Source: Prevotella sp. UBA3294 (lineage in GTDB: Bacteria; Bacteroidota; Bacteroidia; Bacteroidales; Bacteroidaceae). From it: a DNA stretch of 28,760 bases. Every line of letters begins with the position of its first letter. The first letter of the stretch is position 1. A program made the position numbers and the translations under genes. The notes under the pieces are model-generated. The model had not been told where the DNA came from, searched no databases, and worked only from the letters and a program-made list of their open reading frames with translations. Of this stretch, positions 7,315 to 15,082 are shown piece by piece. The stretch is taken from NCBI GenBank assembly GCA_002361535.1, contig DETG01000046.1, forward strand, positions 24,891 through 53,650, read 5' to 3'.

Positions 7315-10272
7315 ATGAATTATCCTCTAATATCTGAATATATTGAAGCCATTAAGGCATCAGAAGAGAACTTCGAACAGTTGAACCATCTTCGTCCTGT
7401 ATTGGGTGAGGATGGGGAACCTGTGATGACGAGTGGCAACTTTGCCGTCGTCTTCAAGATGAAAGACGAGCAGACAGGGAAACTGCATGCTGTAAAGTGT
7501 TTCCTTAAGGAGCAGGAAGGACGTGCAGAGGCTTATCGCATGATAGCAGAGGAATTGGAGTATGTCAGCAGCACCTTCCTCACACCCATCAAGTATCTGG
7601 AAAAAGAATTATTTGTGGATTCCAGCAATTCTGAGGATAGTGAGTTCCCGGTATTGCTGATGGACTGGGTAGAAGGTCAGACATTGGATAAGTACATTCG
7701 TGAGCATATTGATAATCAGTATGAGCTGTCGCTGCTTGCCTATCAGTTCAGTCGCTTGGCGATGTGGCTGATGCCCCAACCCTTTGCCCATGGCGATCTG
7801 AAACCGGACAACATCCTTGTGAAGACTGATGGCACTTTGATGTTGGTGGATTACGATGGCATGTATGTGCCAGCCATGAAAGGTCAGAAGGCAAGAGAAT
7901 TAGGCAGTCCTGACTTCCAACACCCAAACAGAAAGAATACGGATTTTGATGAGCATATCGATGATTTTTCTTTTGCCTGTATTCTCCTGTCCTTGAAAGC
8001 AATTGCTTTACAACCTTCACTTTTGGGAGAATATGGCGCATCAGATCGTCTACTATTTTCAAGGCAAGACTATCATAATTTGAGTGATTGCCAACTTTTA
8101 GAAGAATTCTATCAATATTTGGTAGAAAAAGATTTCATTAATTTGTATTCTGCTTTTCTTTTTGCCGTTGCAAATAAAACACTTCCGTCATCATTTTATA
8201 AATTATTTCAGATTTCGAGATATTCATATACTAATAAAGATGAGAATGTTTCTTCCGAATTAAAAGAATTAATTGCAGATGCTCAAAGAGGAAATACTTC
8301 TGCACAATATGAATTGGCAGGCAGTTACCATTTTGGATATAATGTTGGAAAAGATTATAAAAAGGCTATATATTGGTATTCTAAGGCTGCAAAAAAGAAT
8401 AACGAAGCCATGAATAACCTTGGATGTTTGTATGAGGAGGGTTTGGGAGTTAAAAAGAACCCAGAAAAGGCCGCATCATTTTTTAGATTATCAGCAGAAA
8501 ATAGGTGTGTTCAAGGAATGTATAATCTTGCAAATTGCTATGAAGAAGGCCATGGTGTAATACAAGATATAAGTATTGCCATTTTATGGTATAGAAGAAT
8601 TGTAGAAGAATGTCACTCAGGTTTAGGCTGTAGCAAAGCATGTTATAAATTGGCATTATTTTATCGAATCGGTCTTGGAGTTACTCCAAATAAAGATGAA
8701 TATGAAAAGTATTTAGAGATTGCAAAGAGAAATGAGATAAATGGAAGTTGGGCAAGCAGTCAGAAAGAAGAAGGAGAATTACCTAATCCTAATGTAACTT
8801 CATCAGATTTCCAAGATAGTTTTATGGATGATTATGGAGTTGTTTATAGCAAAGATGGAAACAGACTATTACAAGCTTCTTCCAATCTTGTGAATTATGA
8901 AATCCGAATTGGCACAAAAATGGTCTGCAAAGAAGCATTTACTAAATGTGCCAATAGCCTTGTGTCTGTCACCATTCCTAAAACGCTTATAGCTATTGCT
9001 CCAAATGCTTTTGCAGGATGCAAATTGTTAAGTGATGTACATTTTGGATGTGATACTTTATTATGTATGGTTGGAGGATGGGCTTTTAGCGGATGTGTGG
9101 GATTGAAGAAAGTCCATTTGCCGAATCATATTACTTGTATTGGTCCTGGCGCTTTTTCATATTGTGATAGTTTGCAAGAAATAAGTTTGCCTTTATCACT
9201 CTTAGACAATTTCTATTATCATTTCCCTGTGGATGGTAAAATATTAGATATGCCATACAATTACAAAGATTATTTTATTTTTGAGGGATGCAAATCATTA
9301 AAGCTAGTAAGGGTTCCCAAAAACTCTATTGAGAAGTTTAAAAGTTTTATCCCAAATGATAGAAATATTCAAATAACAGATATGCCTGATTTGAGTTCAT
9401 TTGCCTCTCTTTTAGCACGCAAGAAGACAAAATCTATATCAGACAATACGGATTTACGTGACAAGCATAATTTAAAAGAAGAGTGGACGGATGAATATGG
9501 AGTTAAGTATAGTGCAGATAAGACACATTTAATAAAAGCACCGAGTGACATCGTAAAATACTCTATTCGGGAAGGAACTAAATATATTAATAATAGAGCT
9601 TTTGATTTGTGTGTAAAGTTAGTATCTATTACAATTCCAGAAAGTGTTATGTGCATAGGCGATTCAACTTTTGGGGAATGTCACAATTTATCTGAAATAA
9701 AGAATTTGGGAAAAATAGAAACGGTTGGAGACTTTTCTTTTGCCGGGTGCAGATCTCTTAAATCTATAAAATTTAATGAAGGCCTCGTCAAGATGGGAGG
9801 TTCCGTTTTCAAAGGTTGTGCTTCATTGCATTCTGTATATATACCTAGCAGTGTAGAGTCTTTTGGAGATCTTATTCCAAGTCGTGGAATATGGTTGCAT
9901 GCAAATAGAGTAACAACTTTTGATAACTGTGAATCCTTGAAGGATATTATTATCCCAGTTGGATCTAGAAGTAAATTTGAGAAATTGTTACCTAATTATA
10001 AAGATAAATTGGTGGATCAAAATCATGGTTGGAGAATAAAAGATACGAGACCTTTTAGCCCTGATGAAATTGCTGCAGTTGCTAAGGCGGAAGTAGTACC
10101 CTCGCAATATGGCAACAGTGTTTGTTTCTTTATGAATACTGGAGGTAAAACATATATTCCTCTCCTCAGCACTAGTTCTTTGACTGTTGGCGATTCTGTT
10201 GATTTGAAAACAGCAAAGTTAGTTACATTATGTCGTGAGGGTGATGATGATATTTATAGAGTGATGGAATGA
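7315..10272 (+). CDS. Protein kinase-like protein with Sel1 repeats and BspA-type leucine-rich repeats
   Basis: This 985-residue protein shares residues 1-257 with its upstream neighbour at roughly nine identities in ten by eye. The same catalytic residues are kept: Lys61, Asp161, Asn166 and Asp179. Similarity stops abruptly after HNLSD. Residues 320-475 are Sel1-type repeats (AQYELAGSYHFGYNVGKDYKKAI; AMNNLGCLYEEGLGVKKNPEKA; GMYNLANCYEEGHGV). Residues 505-925 are two blocks of BspA-type LRR_5 repeats, each opening with a DxYGVxYSxD-type segment (about 506 and 732) and containing SITIP- and AFxxC-type units. The last 70 residues are a small beta-rich end. BspA repeats are usually on secreted adhesins, but here there is no signal peptide, so the repeats probably act as an internal recognition scaffold. 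It lies 13 bases after the first kinase, which suggests one transcript. Confidence 0.87.
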   Translation: MNYPLISEYIEAIKASEENFEQLNHLRPVLGEDGEPVMTSGNFAVVFKMKDEQTGKLHAVKCFLKEQEGRAEAYRMIAEELEYVSSTFLTPIKYLEKELFVDSSNSEDSEFPVLLMDWVEGQTLDKYIREHIDNQYELSLLAYQFSRLAMWLMPQPFAHGDLKPDNILVKTDGTLMLVDYDGMYVPAMKGQKARELGSPDFQHPNRKNTDFDEHIDDFSFACILLSLKAIALQPSLLGEYGASDRLLFSRQDYHNLSDCQLLEEFYQYLVEKDFINLYSAFLFAVANKTLPSSFYKLFQISRYSYTNKDENVSSELKELIADAQRGNTSAQYELAGSYHFGYNVGKDYKKAIYWYSKAAKKNNEAMNNLGCLYEEGLGVKKNPEKAASFFRLSAENRCVQGMYNLANCYEEGHGVIQDISIAILWYRRIVEECHSGLGCSKACYKLALFYRIGLGVTPNKDEYEKYLEIAKRNEINGSWASSQKEEGELPNPNVTSSDFQDSFMDDYGVVYSKDGNRLLQASSNLVNYEIRIGTKMVCKEAFTKCANSLVSVTIPKTLIAIAPNAFAGCKLLSDVHFGCDTLLCMVGGWAFSGCVGLKKVHLPNHITCIGPGAFSYCDSLQEISLPLSLLDNFYYHFPVDGKILDMPYNYKDYFIFEGCKSLKLVRVPKNSIEKFKSFIPNDRNIQITDMPDLSSFASLLARKKTKSISDNTDLRDKHNLKEEWTDEYGVKYSADKTHLIKAPSDIVKYSIREGTKYINNRAFDLCVKLVSITIPESVMCIGDSTFGECHNLSEIKNLGKIETVGDFSFAGCRSLKSIKFNEGLVKMGGSVFKGCASLHSVYIPSSVESFGDLIPSRGIWLHANRVTTFDNCESLKDIIIPVGSRSKFEKLLPNYKDKLVDQNHGWRIKDTRPFSPDEIAAVAKAEVVPSQYGNSVCFFMNTGGKTYIPLLSTSSLTVGDSVDLKTAKLVTLCREGDDDIYRVME

Positions 10273-10334
10273 TAAGGGCTTTTAGAAATTCTTAAGGTCG
10301 TTGTTAAATAATTGCATATGTGGTTTGAACGTAT

Positions 10335-10342
10335 TATTTTTG
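10335..10342 (+). promoter_or_regulatory. -7 box upstream of the small helical gene
   Basis: TATTTTTG fits TAnnTTTG and lies 17 bases before the ATG at 10360. It indicates that the genes at 10360 and 10652 have a promoter separate from the kinases. Confidence 0.55.
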
Positions 10343-10359
10343 CAGAAAATTGATAAGTT

Positions 10360-10650
10360 ATGGAAATAGATGAATTGTTATGGATAAAGAAGAGATTGGA
10401 GGAGTTGTATACAGAATGGTATATAGCTAAAGGATGGAAAGATAAAAGAAATCGCGAAAAGAAGATTCGCGAAGTATGTACTGCTATCAGCGAATATGCT
10501 ATGACATTACCTCCAGAGGTCTTAGGACTTTTTGATCGCAAGGTTGCGCCAGCAGCCCTGAATTCCCAGTTTGCAGGCGAAGACATAGGACCATGCATAA
10601 TTGTTCTGGAAAATAAGATTAAAGAATTGGAAGAAAAAAAGGATAAATAA
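10360..10650 (+). CDS. Small helical protein of unknown function
   Basis: This 96-residue protein is highly charged and predicted to be mainly helical. The N-terminus is WIKKRLEELYTEWYIAKGW, then KDKRNREKKIREVC, and the C-terminus is a coiled-coil-like KIKELEEKKDK. There is no signal peptide or membrane helix. The next gene starts two bases after its stop, so the two are almost certainly translated from one message and may form a pair. The start was chosen because it follows the promoter at 10335 closely and gives the longest sensible frame. No family was recognised. The position between two kinases and a regulator suggests an accessory partner, but that is only context. Confidence 0.65.
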   Translation: MEIDELLWIKKRLEELYTEWYIAKGWKDKRNREKKIREVCTAISEYAMTLPPEVLGLFDRKVAPAALNSQFAGEDIGPCIIVLENKIKELEEKKDK

Positions 10651-10651
10651 T

Positions 10652-11353
10652 ATGAATAATGCTAAAGATAATCTGCCACTAATTGGGAAAGGTGTCTTGA
10701 AATCTATATTAGGCTCTTTTCCTGTAGGTGCCACAGCCGTTGCAATCTATAATGAACTACAAGCTAAACAAGTTAAAAGAAAGATAGAAAGGTTAGAAGA
10801 TTTTTATCATTCATTGGATGAGAAAGTAAATACTATAGAAAAAAAGATAAATGAAGATTTTATTAGTAAAGAAGATTTTCAAGACGTATTTGAAGAAGCA
10901 ACAAGATACGTTGTTTTAGAGCGGCAAGCAAAAAAACGAGAATACTTTAAAAATATATTAGCCAATAGTATTGTTTCCAGTGAATGCAATTATGACAAGA
11001 CAGAGCGGTATTTCAGAATATTAGACAATCTTTCAGAGACGGAATTGGATGTACTCGCTGTATTGGAGGATCCTGTTAATTATAATAGACGTTATGGAAT
11101 GATTATTCCTGACCCCATTAATAATGAATATCAAACTTCATGGAATTCATCTAGAGCAGATGGCGTGTTAACACAATTGTTAGGAATTTCAATTGATGAT
11201 GCTATTGAAGCTACTACAGTTTTGTTTTCGAATGGATTAATTGTTGAAAATGTTTTGAATAGAAAAATAGAATCCAATTCTCATCCTGTTCATGTACTGG
11301 ATCATCTCCTTACAAAAAGAGGGAGAGATTTTGTTAAGTTCCTAGAATTGTAA
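10652..11353 (+). CDS. Unknown protein with a hydrophobic N-terminal segment and a coiled coil
   Basis: This protein has 233 residues from the ATG at 10652, two bases after the preceding stop; a longer upstream frame from 10601 overlaps that gene and is unlikely. Residues 11-32 (GKGVLKSILGSFPVGATAVA) form a short hydrophobic, glycine-containing segment that could insert in or lie on a membrane. A coiled coil follows (about 35-75, KQVKRKIERLEDFYHSLDEK). Then comes a helical region with VVLERQAKKREYFKNIL. The C-terminal 100 residues look like a winged-helix fold (LDVLAVLED; LTKRGRDFVKFL at the end). I recognise no named family. The layout resembles membrane-active or scaffold proteins in conflict islands, which is inference only. 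Composition is AT-rich, like the adjoining kinase tail. Confidence 0.65.
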   Translation: MNNAKDNLPLIGKGVLKSILGSFPVGATAVAIYNELQAKQVKRKIERLEDFYHSLDEKVNTIEKKINEDFISKEDFQDVFEEATRYVVLERQAKKREYFKNILANSIVSSECNYDKTERYFRILDNLSETELDVLAVLEDPVNYNRRYGMIIPDPINNEYQTSWNSSRADGVLTQLLGISIDDAIEATTVLFSNGLIVENVLNRKIESNSHPVHVLDHLLTKRGRDFVKFLEL

Positions 11354-11414
11354 AGTTACATTTCTGTAGGATGTGAAAAATGGTTATAAGAAAGAATATG
11401 TGAACAAATTTATG

Positions 11415-11422
11415 TAACTTTG
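11415..11422 (+). promoter_or_regulatory. -7 box immediately before the AlbA_2 regulator
   Basis: TAACTTTG fits TAnnTTTG and ends only 8 bases before the ATG at 11431. The usual start of transcription about 7 bases after the box would fall at or just before the start codon, so the message would be leaderless or nearly so. Confidence 0.55.
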
Positions 11423-11430
11423 TAGAAGAT

Positions 11431-12969
11431 ATGAATAAAGACGAAATAAAACAATTGTTGCTTAAGGGTGAAAGAGTTACCTTAGAAGCAAAATTGGCAG
11501 AAAAGGAGGTACCCAAATCAATATGGGAAACCTATTCTGCATTTGCCAATACCGTAGGCGGGACAATCCTGCTTGGTGTTGAGGAACATCGTAAGGAAAA
11601 AGATCCTGCTAAAAGATTTGTAATTCATGGTGTAGAAGATGCAGATAAAATCAAGAAAGACTTCTGGAACACCATCAATAGCAACAAGGTAAGCCAGAAT
11701 CTTCTGACGGATGATGATGTCGATGTCATTGACATTGAGGGCAATGAGATAGTGTGTATCCAAGTGCCACAGGCAGACTTTCACGATAAGCCAATTTATC
11801 TGAACGAGAATGTGTATAAGAATACATTCCGTAGAGATTATGAGGGTGACCATCATTGTACAAAGAAACAGATAAATGCAATGATTCGCGACTCTTATGA
11901 TGATGGAAATGATGGACTCTTGATGGAGAAATACGACATGCGCGATATTGATCTCGACTCTCTTCATCGCTATCGTACACTATTCCAATTTAAGAATGAA
12001 GGACATATCTGGAATGAAGTGGATGACCTGACATTCTTAAAGAATTTGGGGGGATGTGTTGTTGATAGGGATACTGGGAAGGAAACTCTGACAATGGCGG
12101 GACTGATGATGTTTGGTACTGGTCTGGCAGTACGTGAACGCTTTTCAAACTTCCGTATGGACTACATCAATATGTGTAATCTGATAGGTGACGAGCGTTA
12201 TAGTGACCGTCTGACTTATGATGGGCGTTGGGAGAACAACCTATACCAGTTCTTTAGCATCGTGTTGCCTAAAATGACATTCGATCTTCCCAGACCTTTC
12301 CGTATGGTTGGTGTACAGAGAGATGATGACACACCTCAGCATAAGGCTGTACGAGAGGCCTTTACTAATGCCATCATTCATGCAGATATGATGATGGAAT
12401 CTGGTGTGTTGCGAATTGAGAAGCATGATGATAAATTGGTCTTCCGCAATCCTGGTCTTTTGCGCATACCTGTCGAGCAGATATATGAGGGCGGAGTGTC
12501 GTATGCGCGTAACCCAAAGATTCAGAATATGCTGCGCATGGTGGGCTATGGAGAGAACCTCGGTTCTGGCTTTCCACTCATATTAGATGCATGGAAGCAG
12601 GCTGGATGGGGGGAGCCAGAATTAAAAAACAAGGTAGAGTTAGACGAGGTAGAGTTGGACCTACCAGTTATGAAACTTGTTAGGAATCCTAAGGAAATCT
12701 CTGAGGAAAACAAACGTGAAATGTCAGATGTCCTAAAGAATGTCCTAAAGAATGTCCAAAAGGATGTCCAGAAGCAACTGACTGAAAGACAGATGCATAT
12801 TCTTGAGCTGATAGTCTCGACACCCAATATTACGTTGAAGGAAATGTCCAATAGAATTAATGTGTCAGTGAAGACAGTCCAACGAGATTTTGCCGCCATG
12901 AAGGAATTGGGCATTGAAATCATTCGAAAAGATGGTAAGACCTATGGAGAATGGTATATAAAAGCGTAA
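11431..12969 (+). CDS. AlbA_2/Schlafen-type ATP-binding transcriptional regulator
   Basis: This 512-residue protein has three parts. Residues 10-145 are an AlbA_2 (Schlafen-like) domain: VTLEAKLAEKEVPKSIWETYSAFANT, then GGTILLGVEE and the FRRDYEGDHHCT segment. Residues 290-395 are a HATPase_c_4 type nucleotide-binding region with REAFTNAIIHAD, NPGLLRIP and GYGENLGSGFPLI. Residues 450-512 form a winged helix-turn-helix (TLKEMSNRINVSVKTVQRDF). Proteins of this design are widespread in Bacteroidota and often lie beside defence or toxin genes, where they are thought to regulate transcription. The linker holds four 12-base tandem repeats (12728-12775), giving VLKN-VLKN-VQKD-VQKQ. The next gene begins 35 bases later, after a spaced direct repeat that could be an operator for this protein. 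Confidence 0.88.
   Translation: MNKDEIKQLLLKGERVTLEAKLAEKEVPKSIWETYSAFANTVGGTILLGVEEHRKEKDPAKRFVIHGVEDADKIKKDFWNTINSNKVSQNLLTDDDVDVIDIEGNEIVCIQVPQADFHDKPIYLNENVYKNTFRRDYEGDHHCTKKQINAMIRDSYDDGNDGLLMEKYDMRDIDLDSLHRYRTLFQFKNEGHIWNEVDDLTFLKNLGGCVVDRDTGKETLTMAGLMMFGTGLAVRERFSNFRMDYINMCNLIGDERYSDRLTYDGRWENNLYQFFSIVLPKMTFDLPRPFRMVGVQRDDDTPQHKAVREAFTNAIIHADMMMESGVLRIEKHDDKLVFRNPGLLRIPVEQIYEGGVSYARNPKIQNMLRMVGYGENLGSGFPLILDAWKQAGWGEPELKNKVELDEVELDLPVMKLVRNPKEISEENKREMSDVLKNVLKNVQKDVQKQLTERQMHILELIVSTPNITLKEMSNRINVSVKTVQRDFAAMKELGIEIIRKDGKTYGEWYIKA
12728..12775 (+). repeat. Four 12-bp tandem repeats in the regulator linker
   Basis: The unit ATGTCCTAAAGA appears twice exactly and then twice more with changes. 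Each unit adds four residues (VLKN-like) to the linker between the ATPase and winged-helix domains. Change in copy number would keep the frame. Confidence 0.8.
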
Positions 12970-12970
12970 A

Positions 12971-13003
12971 TTAAGAGAACTCCTAAATAAGTTTAAGAGA
13001 ACT
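12971..13003 (+). promoter_or_regulatory. Paired 11-bp direct repeat before the DarT operon (candidate operator)
   Basis: TTAAGAGAACT occurs exactly at 12971-12981 and 12993-13003. The 22-base period is close to two turns of B-DNA, which would place both copies on the same face. The pair fills the gap between the regulator's stop and the NADAR-like gene's ATG at 13005. No TAnnTTTG box is visible in the gap, so the site may act on read-through transcription or translation. Confidence 0.5.
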
Positions 13004-13004
13004 T

Positions 13005-13622
13005 ATGATCATCATCGAGTCGAAACGGAAGAAGGCTACTACGATACTGAAGAAGTATCCGGATGCGATACTGGCAGACGTGACGAGTGGGGCGAAGGAT
13101 GGACTGGTAAAGCTGAGTCCGTTCTATCCTCACTATGGTATACCTGTACCATTTAGCGAAGGATATACGGCTACTTGTGTAGAAGCTATCTGGCAAGGAC
13201 TGAAGGTATTTGAAAGTTGTGATGTGGATGTCCAGATGTTCCAAAATGATACAATGAAGAACATTAAACGTACTGTACGACGTTTTGGGAAGCCCTTAGG
13301 TCATCGTAAGGGCGTGAATGGCAAGGAACTGCTGGGCTATATCGAGGCTCGCAAGCAAATCTATATACCTTCTTATAAATGGGTTTTAGAGAACAAAGTG
13401 GCTCACATCATTGAACGACTTAGGGAAGCCAGCAAATCAAAGACCATTGTATTGTTGGACTACGATACAAATGCCGACGTTGAGAATGCCAGGAAACCGT
13501 TATCTCATGCATCACTGATAAAGGCATACGTAGAAGGTTTCTATCCCTATGAGGACGTGATTATTCCTCATAATAATGAGGGCACAGACAATGTTATACA
13601 ATTAGATCTGTTTAATCAATAA
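13005..13622 (+). CDS. NADAR/DUF6939-like protein, candidate ADP-ribosylation eraser
   Basis: This 205-residue protein resembles DUF6939 proteins and, more distantly, the NADAR (YbiA/DUF1768) fold. Features seen are SPFYPH (38-43), CVEAIWQGLKVFE (58-70, comparable to the NADAR W/EH..Q..K helix), RRFGKPLGHR (92-101), LGYIEARKQIYIPSYKW (110-126) and a late VLLDYDTN. NADAR enzymes are N-glycosidases acting on ribose-linked substrates, and members paired with DarT1 remove ADP-ribose from DNA guanine. Its stop codon overlaps the ATG of the DarT-like gene (TAATG), so production of the two is coupled, as for antitoxin before toxin. The family link is by eye and the DarT-antagonist role is inference from context. 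A nucleotide-metabolism role is the main alternative. Confidence 0.65.
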   Translation: MIIIESKRKKATTILKKYPDAILADVTSGAKDGLVKLSPFYPHYGIPVPFSEGYTATCVEAIWQGLKVFESCDVDVQMFQNDTMKNIKRTVRRFGKPLGHRKGVNGKELLGYIEARKQIYIPSYKWVLENKVAHIIERLREASKSKTIVLLDYDTNADVENARKPLSHASLIKAYVEGFYPYEDVIIPHNNEGTDNVIQLDLFNQ

Positions 13623-15082
13623 TGGCTGAGGATATGGAAAAGAAAAATAATTGGCAAGAATACGAGCAAGTACTCAAAGAGAATAGAATCAGTAAGCTAT
13701 ACCATTTTACTGATAGAGACAACTTGGAGTCCATCATTAAGAATGGAGGCATATACTCATGGAAGGATTGTGAGGACAAGGGCATTAAAATAGCCAAACC
13801 TGGTGGCAGTAGCACTTCACGTTCCCTTGACCTACGAGACGGGTTGGAATATTATGCCAGACTGAGTTTCGTTCCAGACCATCCGATGATGTTTGTCGCA
13901 ATGGATGATGGACGTATCTCTAATCCCGTAGTCTTAGAGATTGACCTTGAAGCAGCACTGTGGAAGGATACATTGTATGCAGATAGGAACATGACAAAAA
14001 ACGGAGCAATTGTTGGCGGTTCGCTCAATGATTTGAAGGCCGTTCATTTCGGACTATTCTGGGGTCGCAGGTACTTTGATATGAGTGACGAGGCAAAAAT
14101 GTACTATAAAGCCGAAGTTTTGGTCAAGAATTTCATTCCACTAAAGTATATCACGAATATAGGTAACTTCGGCATCCCCATTCCGGCTCAGTCCAAGAAG
14201 ATGCAGGCCAAGATACCCTATACGGCCCAGATTACCAGAAATACGCCTACTGCGTTTATATTCCTTGTGGATCATTCCGTTAGTATGCAGCAGAAAACCA
14301 TGCTTTATGGCGAAGAGATGACTATGGCCGAGGCTGCAGCCAGGATTGTAAACAGTCAGATTAACGAGTTAGTTCTCAGATGTGTGAAGATGGGTGATAC
14401 CAGACATTATTATGATATCGCAGTGGTTGGTTATGGTGAGGAAGCATATAGCGGATGGCAAGGGGAACTGGAGGGAAGGAAGTTTGTATCGCCAGAAGAA
14501 TTGAAGAACCATCCCTATACGAAAATAGTAACCAGAAAAGAAATAAGAACTAGAAAGGGTGTTCAAGTTAAGGAGGTGGAGCAAGTGCAATGGGTAAATG
14601 CTCGCCATGATGGAAGCTGGACTCACTATCATAAGGCTTTCTACTATGTCAAGGATATGCTCGCAGACTGGATGATTGACCACCATGAGAAAGACTGCTA
14701 TCCACCCACTATTATACATATTACTGATGGATGGTTCAACCACGCCACTAAAGAAGAGGTCATGCAAGAGGCAAATGAATTGAAGTCTATGTTTACCAAT
14801 GATGGTAATGTAATACTCTTCAATATTCATTTTACTGCTAATCAGGAAGCCAAGCCTGTAGCATGTCCGATAAATAAGAGTGAACTGGGTGGTGATGTGT
14901 ATGCTGAGACACTGTTCGAAATGTCCAGCTTACTACCAGAGCGTTACAACCAGGACATTGCCCGCTGTCTGAATGACAACAGACCTGGGCGACATGTGGC
15001 CATGGGTATGAATGCGGATGCGACGACGCTTATTAAGTTGATGGATATAGGAACGCCTACTAATATAAGCAAGAACCAATGA
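13622..15082 (+). CDS. DarT-like (DUF4433) ADP-ribosyltransferase fused to a von Willebrand factor A domain
   Basis: This 486-residue protein has two domains. Residues 22-185 match the DarT/DUF4433 family: LYHFTDRDNLESIIKNGGIYS, SLDLRDGLEYYARLSF with VPDHPMM (68-90), and YYKAEVLVKNFIPLKYI (161-177), whose Glu165 fits the catalytic Glu. DarT enzymes use NAD+ to ADP-ribosylate bases in single-stranded DNA and block replication. Residues 208-450 are a vWA domain with a MIDAS motif (DHSVS, Asp217/Ser219/Ser221) and a later HITDGW (Asp369). The vWA half resembles TerY-type proteins of bacterial phosphorylation triads. No signal peptide is seen, so it is cytoplasmic. Its 5' end overlaps the NADAR-like gene by 1 base and its 3' end overlaps the PP2C gene by 4 bases. 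Enzyme activity and target base cannot be told from the sequence. Confidence 0.82.
   Translation: MAEDMEKKNNWQEYEQVLKENRISKLYHFTDRDNLESIIKNGGIYSWKDCEDKGIKIAKPGGSSTSRSLDLRDGLEYYARLSFVPDHPMMFVAMDDGRISNPVVLEIDLEAALWKDTLYADRNMTKNGAIVGGSLNDLKAVHFGLFWGRRYFDMSDEAKMYYKAEVLVKNFIPLKYITNIGNFGIPIPAQSKKMQAKIPYTAQITRNTPTAFIFLVDHSVSMQQKTMLYGEEMTMAEAAARIVNSQINELVLRCVKMGDTRHYYDIAVVGYGEEAYSGWQGELEGRKFVSPEELKNHPYTKIVTRKEIRTRKGVQVKEVEQVQWVNARHDGSWTHYHKAFYYVKDMLADWMIDHHEKDCYPPTIIHITDGWFNHATKEEVMQEANELKSMFTNDGNVILFNIHFTANQEAKPVACPINKSELGGDVYAETLFEMSSLLPERYNQDIARCLNDNRPGRHVAMGMNADATTLIKLMDIGTPTNISKNQ

Noticed and set aside
12993..13003. A TAnnTTTG promoter directly before the NADAR-like gene
   Set aside because: Sequence around 12970-13004 has no acceptable -7 box; the operon may depend on read-through from the regulator's promoter.
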